Of a stretch of 44,155 bases of DNA, positions 40,028-44,155 are shown piece by piece (position 1 is the first letter of the stretch; every line of letters begins with the position of its first letter). The translations under genes were made by a program, and so were the position numbers. Source of the DNA: Streptomyces spirodelae (GTDB lineage Bacteria > Actinomycetota > Actinomycetes > Streptomycetales > Streptomycetaceae); assembly GCF_017676385.1 (NCBI RefSeq), contig NZ_JAFFZN010000043.1:1-44155 (forward strand), written 5' to 3'. Under the pieces are notes generated by a model, which had not been told where the DNA came from, ran no database searches, and saw only the letters and a list, made by a program, of their open reading frames with translations.

Positions 40028-40944
40028 CCAGCGCTGCTGAAGGGGTGCTCGGGCCCGGCCCGGGGGCGGACATCGGCCGCGTACGGGCCTTCCTCCGGCT
40101 CGTCGTGATCGAGCACTCGGTGTTCGCACTGCCGTTCGCCTATATCGCCGCGCTCACCGCGATGTACCGCGACAGCGGCAGCGTCCACTGGTGGCAGCTG
40201 TTCCTGGTGACGGTGGCCATGGTGGGGATGCGGACGTTCGCGATGGCCGCCAACCGGATCATCGACCGGGAGATCGACGCCCGCAACCCCCGCACGGCGG
40301 GCCGGGAGCTGGTGACCGGTGCGGTGTCCGTCCGTACGGCCTGGACCGGCGCAGTCGTAGCGCTCGTGGTCTTCCTGGGCGCCGCCGCGCTGCTCAACCC
40401 GCTCTGCCTCGCCCTGGCGCCGCTGGCGGTGCTCCCGATGGTGGTCTATCCGTACGGGAAGCGCTTCACCAACTACCCGCACGCCATCCTCGGGCTCGCC
40501 CAGGCGATCGGGCCCACCGGCGCGTGGATCGCGGTCACCGGCGCCTGGTCGTGGCACGCCGTGCTCCTCGGGCTGGCCGTGGGCGTCTGGATCGGCGGCT
40601 TCGATCTGATCTACGCCTGCCAGGACGTGGCGGCCGACCGCGCGAACGGCGTCAAGTCCGTACCCGCCCGGTTCGGCACCGCCGCGGCCATCCACGCCAC
40701 CCGCGCCGCCCACCTGGTCACCACGGCCCTGCTGGCGGCCTTCGGCGTCCTCACCGACGCGGGCGCCTTCTACTGGCTCGGCCTGCTGATCGTCGCGGTG
40801 GCCTTCGTCTACGAGCACACCATCGTCAGGCCCCACGACCTCTCCCGCCTCAACCGCGCCTTCTTCCAGGTCAACAGCTTCATCGGGATTGCCCTCTTCG
40901 TGTGCGCCCTCCTCGACCTGACGGTCCGCGGCCTGGGGGTCTGA
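40024..40944 (+). CDS. mqnP: UbiA-family prenyltransferase of menaquinone synthesis (MqnP)
   Basis: A 306-residue membrane protein with about eight or nine helices that attaches the polyprenyl chain in the futalosine menaquinone route. The first Asp-rich motif is MAANRIIDREIDARNPRT (N77, D81, D85) and the second is YACQDVAADRANGVKSVP, both needed for Mg-diphosphate binding. The start is GTG 40024, in the downstream copy of the tandem duplication; an ATG is not available nearby. It follows the UbiD-family gene and precedes Uma2 by 44 bases. Family, motifs and neighbourhood agree. Confidence 0.92.
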   Translation: MTSAAEGVLGPGPGADIGRVRAFLRLVVIEHSVFALPFAYIAALTAMYRDSGSVHWWQLFLVTVAMVGMRTFAMAANRIIDREIDARNPRTAGRELVTGAVSVRTAWTGAVVALVVFLGAAALLNPLCLALAPLAVLPMVVYPYGKRFTNYPHAILGLAQAIGPTGAWIAVTGAWSWHAVLLGLAVGVWIGGFDLIYACQDVAADRANGVKSVPARFGTAAAIHATRAAHLVTTALLAAFGVLTDAGAFYWLGLLIVAVAFVYEHTIVRPHDLSRLNRAFFQVNSFIGIALFVCALLDLTVRGLGV

Positions 40945-40988
40945 GTAGCCTGCCCCTCTACCAGCGGGAGCAGGGAAGGGAGAGAGCC

Positions 40989-41570
40989 GTGACGATCTCG
41001 GAGACCGACCGCCTGCACTCGCAGCTCAGCCGTCTGGAAGACAAGTTTCCTGGCTACCGGACGGAGATCGTGGGGGGCAACATCATGATGAGTCCGGTCA
41101 GACCGTTTGACGGCAGGACGATCCGGCTGCTGGAGAACAGCCTGGAAGCGCAGCTCGGGGAAGAGTGGGCATGCATCTCAGACGTCACTTTCCCTTTCAG
41201 CGACCTGGACGAACTCTGCCCCGACATCGCTGTCGTCCCCCGCGCCGAGGCCGACCGCAACCTCAGCGCGTACTCTCCGGACCTGATCGAGCTGGCCGTC
41301 GAGGTCGTCTCACCCAGCAGCGTCCGCCACGACTACGTCGTCAAGGACAAGCTGTACGCACAGCGCGGCATCCAGCACTACCTGATCTTCGACCCCTACC
41401 GCGCCGAGTGCACGATGATGTGGCACCCCGGGCCGGACGGCTACCGCGGCCGGGACGTGATCCCGTACGGCAAGCCCGTCGAGCTCGCCATGGAGATCGG
41501 CGAGGTGCGGATCGAGACGGACGAGTTGCCCGTCGACCGGGAGACGCGCGTCCCGGGCCCGGACAGGTGA
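40989..41570 (+). CDS. Uma2/DUF820 family PD-(D/E)XK nuclease-like protein
   Basis: A 193-residue protein with the restriction-endonuclease-like fold of the Uma2 family. Characteristic parts are RTEIVGGNIMMSP, LCPDIAVVPRAEAD (core Asp), LIELAVEVVSPSSVRHDY (core Glu) and KDKLYAQRGIQHYLIFDPYR. These place the D...E-x-V and Lys residues in the usual order, so it may be a metal-dependent nuclease, but no activity is established for the family. The start is GTG 40989 after GGGAAGGGAGAG. It has no methylase or toxin-antitoxin partner nearby. Uma2 genes are often multi-copy in Streptomyces. Confidence 0.88.
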   Translation: MTISETDRLHSQLSRLEDKFPGYRTEIVGGNIMMSPVRPFDGRTIRLLENSLEAQLGEEWACISDVTFPFSDLDELCPDIAVVPRAEADRNLSAYSPDLIELAVEVVSPSSVRHDYVVKDKLYAQRGIQHYLIFDPYRAECTMMWHPGPDGYRGRDVIPYGKPVELAMEIGEVRIETDELPVDRETRVPGPDR

Positions 41571-41584
41571 GGCCCGGTCGGTGA

Positions 41585-41598
41585 ACCCCCGGAGGGGT
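41585..41598. terminator. Small hairpin between the convergent Uma2 and rhomboid genes
   Basis: ACCCC (41585-41589) and GGGGT (41594-41598) enclose a CGGA tetraloop, reaching into the rhomboid stop region. A short GC-rich hairpin consistent with a bidirectional terminator. Confidence 0.4.
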
Positions 41599-42203
41599 CA
41601 GTGCCAGGCCGGCTTGCCCTCGTTCAGGGCGCGGGGTTCGGCGGTGAGGCGGGCGGCCAGGATGCCGCCTATCAGGCCGAAGAGGTGGCCCTGCCAGGAG
41701 ACGCCGGAGTCGGTGGGCAGGACGCCCCACAGGATGGAGCCGTAGAAGACGGCGACGACCGTGCCGAGTGCCACATCGGTGATGCGGCGGTCGACGAAGC
41801 CGCGGGCCAGCAGATAGCCGAAGAGGCCGAAGATCAGCCCGGAGGCGCCGGCGGTGTTGCTGTTCTCCGGGGCGACCAGCCAGACGCCGAGGCCGCTCGC
41901 CACGATGATGATCGCGGCGACGGCGAGGAAGCGCCCCACCCCGCGCAGTGCTGCCAGAAAACCGAGGATCAGCAGCGGCAGCGTGTTGGCTATCAGGTGC
42001 TCGAAGCCGAAGTGCATGAAGGCGCTGGGGATCACATCCACCAGCTCGTCCACGCGGCGTGGCTGGATGCCGAAGGTGTCCAGCGCGTTGCCCGAGGTCT
42101 GGTCCACGGCCTCCAGGACCCACAGCAGCGCCACCCAGCCGACGATCAGCTTTCCGGCCGCCATCGCCTTGACACCGCCCGAGCCGTCCGAGCCCTTCGC
42201 CAT
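41598..42203 (-). CDS. Rhomboid-family intramembrane serine protease
   Basis: A 201-residue protein with six predicted helices. The catalytic Ser is in NTAGASGLIFGLFGY (S121) and the catalytic His in SWQGHLFGLIGGILAARL (H173), and the oxyanion region is MHFGFEHLIANTLPLLIL (H69, N73). It cleaves membrane-spanning substrates within the bilayer. The ATG at 42203 follows GGAGG; the in-frame extension to 42251 is not needed. It is convergent with Uma2 and is followed upstream by an unrelated lipoprotein gene. Substrate unknown. Confidence 0.93.
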   Translation of the reverse strand: MAKGSDGSGGVKAMAAGKLIVGWVALLWVLEAVDQTSGNALDTFGIQPRRVDELVDVIPSAFMHFGFEHLIANTLPLLILGFLAALRGVGRFLAVAAIIIVASGLGVWLVAPENSNTAGASGLIFGLFGYLLARGFVDRRITDVALGTVVAVFYGSILWGVLPTDSGVSWQGHLFGLIGGILAARLTAEPRALNEGKPAWH

Positions 42204-42314
42204 ACCCGCCTCCCTCGCGAGGAGCGTTCCCCGCAGGACATGCCTCGTCACGCTCTACAACGGCGCACGGTACGCCGACGGTTCCCGTGCCCTTTCCAGT
42301 CTCCCAGAATGGCC

Positions 42315-43472
42315 TCAGATGCCGCCCGTGCCCAGTGCGCCGTACATCACAGCGGCCAGCAGATCCTGCGGCTTGAGCTCGCGCACCCCGTCGGGTGCCT
42401 GGACGGTGACCGCGTCGCCGCCGCCGAATGCCATCCGCAGCGGGAGGTGCACCTTCTCGGCCTGTTCGCCGCTGAGGAACTGCCCGAGGTCGAGGGTGAG
42501 GCCGGTGAGCTGGCCACGCCGGATCTGCAGGTCGGCGCTGACGGTCTTGTCGGGCACCTTCGCGGGGTCGAGCCGGGCACCCAGCGCCTCCAGGGCCTCG
42601 GACAGGTCGGGCGCCGCGCGCCGCGCCGGCATGGAGACCGTCACATGCTCGGCGCCGCCGTACTCGCCCGCCTTGCGGAACCGGGCGTGCTCGCCGAGGG
42701 TCTTCTCCAGGCCCTCCAGGAACTCCCGCTCGGACTCCCCGTTGAGCGCGCGGCCCGCGGCCGTCGCGCGGCTGAGGCGCTTGCTGGCCTCGTCGCCCTG
42801 CTCGGAGCCGGTCTTGTGGTGCCGTCCGTACCCGGTCTTCCGCTCGTCCTTCTTCTCCTCCGCTGTGATCTCCCGGGCGGCGCGTGCGAAGTCGTCGAAC
42901 GCCTCCGGGTCGATCTCCACCCACTTGCCGTTGAGCGCGTCCCTGGCCGAACCCAGCGACGCGGGCAGGTCCTTGGCGACGGAGACGATGCGGCGGGCAC
43001 GGTGCCGCTCCGCCTCGGAGCCGCCCGTCTGTGCGACGAGGGAGCGCAGGTTCATCCGGACGTAGAGCTTCTCCTCGACCGACTTGGCGGCCAGCACGTC
43101 CCTGCCGCCGAAGTTGACGGCGGCCGCGAACCGGAGGCGCTCGGAGCGGCTCAGCTCCTTGAGCGGGGTCTCCTCGCGGTCCGAGCCGACGGCGAAGGTG
43201 AGTTCGCCCCGGGTGAGGAGCCGGGCGGCCTGCCGGGTCGAGGCGTTGTCCCCGGCGCCCGCCGCACGCAGGAACTTCTCGGCCTCGGCCCGGTCTCCGT
43301 CCACCGAGACCAGTACGGAAGCCGAGGGCTGCTCGCCCAGCTTCTCGAAGGCGTGCTTCACCTTGAGCCCGGTGGTCACCTTCTCGGCCATGGAGCATCC
43401 GGTGACGGCGACGGCCAGTACCGCCGCGCAAGTTGCCGCCGCTGTGGTGTGGCTCGGGCTCAGGACACGCAT
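42315..43472 (-). CDS. Lipoprotein of unknown function
   Basis: A 385-residue secreted protein with a signal peptide and lipobox VAVTGC (C26). The mature part begins KVTTGLKVKHAFEKLGEQPS and has repeated beta-rich segments such as SVLVSVDGDRAEAEKF, AAVNFGGRDVLAAKSVEEKL and LTGLTLDLGQFLSGEQAEKV, with a charged Lys/Glu/Arg-rich segment in the middle (EKKDERKTGYGRHHK). The general plan, a beta-rich domain with SVDGD-type strands, recalls LppX/LprG-like lipid-binding lipoproteins, but I cannot assign it. The ATG at 43472 lies 90 bases from the divergent ubiX start. Confidence 0.75.
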   Translation of the reverse strand: MRVLSPSHTTAAATCAAVLAVAVTGCSMAEKVTTGLKVKHAFEKLGEQPSASVLVSVDGDRAEAEKFLRAAGAGDNASTRQAARLLTRGELTFAVGSDREETPLKELSRSERLRFAAAVNFGGRDVLAAKSVEEKLYVRMNLRSLVAQTGGSEAERHRARRIVSVAKDLPASLGSARDALNGKWVEIDPEAFDDFARAAREITAEEKKDERKTGYGRHHKTGSEQGDEASKRLSRATAAGRALNGESEREFLEGLEKTLGEHARFRKAGEYGGAEHVTVSMPARRAAPDLSEALEALGARLDPAKVPDKTVSADLQIRRGQLTGLTLDLGQFLSGEQAEKVHLPLRMAFGGGDAVTVQAPDGVRELKPQDLLAAVMYGALGTGGI

Positions 43473-43562
43473 GCCCCAGAGCGTACGCGTCCTCGCGCCT
43501 ACGCACGCATGGAGTGGGCGCGGCCCGCGGCCGCTTCCGAGGGAGGCACGTAGGGTCGGTGG

Positions 43563-44155
43563 TGTGAGTGACATGGCACGCGTCCCCTGGGTCGTCGGGG
43601 TCTCCGGCGCTTCGGGGACGCCCTACGCTGCGGCGGTCATCCGGGCGCTCCTCGAGGCGGGTGAGGACATCGACCTGATCGTGAGCCGCGCGTCGCGGCT
43701 GACGGTCCTGGACGAGACCGGCCATCCCTTCCGCGACGCCCACGCCGAGGAGGACCTGCGCCGCTGGCTGGCCCGCGGCGCCGACGGCAGCCCGGACGCG
43801 TTCGACGCCGATCCGGCCCGGGTGCGCCACTGGTCCCCGGGCGACCTGGCGGCGGGGCCGTCCTCCGGCTCCTACCCGGTCAAGGGCATGCTGATCGTCC
43901 CGGCCAGCACGGCGTGTGTGGCCGGGGTGGCGCTGGGGCTCTCGAAGGACCTGCTGCAGCGCGCCGCGAGCGTGACGCTCAAGGAGCGCCGCCCGCTCGT
44001 CGTGGCCCTGCGGGAGACCCCGCTGGGCGGTCAGACGCTGCGCCACCTGGTGACCCTGGACGAGGCGGGCGCCGTGGTGCTGCCGGCGTCACCCGCCTTC
44101 TACGCGGGTGCCCGGCACATCCAGGACCTGGTGGACTTCGTGGCGGGGCGGGCGC
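43563..44155 (+). CDS. ubiX: UbiX-family flavin prenyltransferase (3' end cut by the window edge)
   Basis: At least 197 residues of an enzyme that prenylates FMN to make prFMN, the cofactor of UbiD-type decarboxylases. The FMN site is VVGVSGASGTPYAAAVIRAL, and the family block KGMLIVPASTACVAGVALGL is followed by SKDLLQRAASVTLKERRPLVV and LRETPLGGQTL. The frame is open from GTG 43563 (MSDMARVPWVVG) to the right edge; ATG 43572 is an alternative start. Between about residues 55 and 90 is an insert (HAEEDLRRWLARGADGSPDA and on) that I do not recall in E. coli UbiX. It is required by, and near, the UbiD-family gene at 38371. Confidence 0.92.

Noticed and set aside
41341..44046. A 901-codon minus-strand frame across Uma2, the rhomboid gene, the lipoprotein gene and ubiX
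   Set aside because: The translation is Gly/Arg/Pro-rich, overlaps four genes with clear motifs in other frames and has no recognisable domain.
1..44155. Mobile elements, phage, CRISPR, or a secondary-metabolite cluster
   Set aside because: No transposase, integrase, Cas, PKS or NRPS motifs appear on either strand; the repeats seen are short and local.

Overview
The window is a GC-rich (roughly 70% or more) stretch of actinobacterial chromosome that looks like the core chromosome of a Streptomyces. The diagnostic content is the developmental pair bldN/rsbN, rex fused to a hemACDB run, a conservon (cvn) operon, a class I lysyl-tRNA synthetase and GTG/TTG starts with many ATGA stop-start overlaps. 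About 37 protein genes are supported, including one cut by the right edge (a UbiX homologue). I saw no tRNA, rRNA, CRISPR array, insertion sequence or phage gene.

Layout. 0-5.1 kb: an AcuC-type deacetylase, a ~0.9 kb gene-free stretch, the small HTH gene bdtA, the 32-residue ribosomal peptide bS22, an NAD-dependent epimerase and a PlsC-like acyltransferase. 5.1-9.1 kb, leftward: rsbN (anti-sigma), bldN (ECF sigma for aerial development) and a SerB1-like HAD phosphatase. rsbN has a near-consensus BldN promoter and the bldN leader has a BldD-like box. 9.3-15.7 kb, rightward: a glutaredoxin-like protein, then the redox repressor Rex with its own operator overlapping the promoter, and hemA-hemC-hemD-hemB with 4-base overlaps. 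16.0-20.3 kb: a small cupin, a perfect 34-bp palindrome and a five-gene conservon (sensor ATPase, roadblock, DUF742, GTPase, GAF). 20.4-24.1 kb: divergent argS and class I lysS. 24.1-29.8 kb: a DUF2637 membrane protein, two DUF3558-like lipoproteins and a BCCT osmolyte transporter. 29.8-37.7 kb: a conserved hypothetical, then hemL, a histidine phosphatase and the cytochrome c maturation set (TlpA/ResA-like, CcdA, ResB, ResC). 37.8-44.2 kb: a PLDc_N protein, then the UbiD-, UbiA(MqnP)- and UbiX-family genes of the late futalosine menaquinone pathway, interrupted by Uma2, rhomboid and lipoprotein genes.

How it works together. Much of the window builds the respiratory chain: heme from glutamyl-tRNA (hemA, hemL, hemB, hemC, hemD), attachment of heme to c-type cytochromes (CcdA/ResB/ResC) and menaquinone. 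Rex can tie the first heme block to the NADH/NAD+ ratio. The order HTH - bS22 - epimerase - acyltransferase - HAD phosphatase - glutaredoxin - hemACDB, and separately hemL - phosphatase - TlpA - CcdA - ResB - ResC, matches what I recall of Mycobacterium tuberculosis Rv0500A-Rv0512 and Rv0524-Rv0529. bldN, rsbN and rex would then be Streptomyces additions to an old cluster.

Most unusual points: a BldN pro-region nearly twice the length I recall for S. coelicolor; an 89-bp tandem duplication that copies the mqnP ribosome-binding site and start codon and creates a 30-codon leader ORF; the perfect palindrome before the conservon; a degenerate methyltransferase half in HemD; and several tandem or inverted repeats in intergenic regions. 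I see no wholly new multi-gene system that can be defended from sequence alone; the GAF-linked conservon and the DUF2637/DUF3558 group are the closest candidates.
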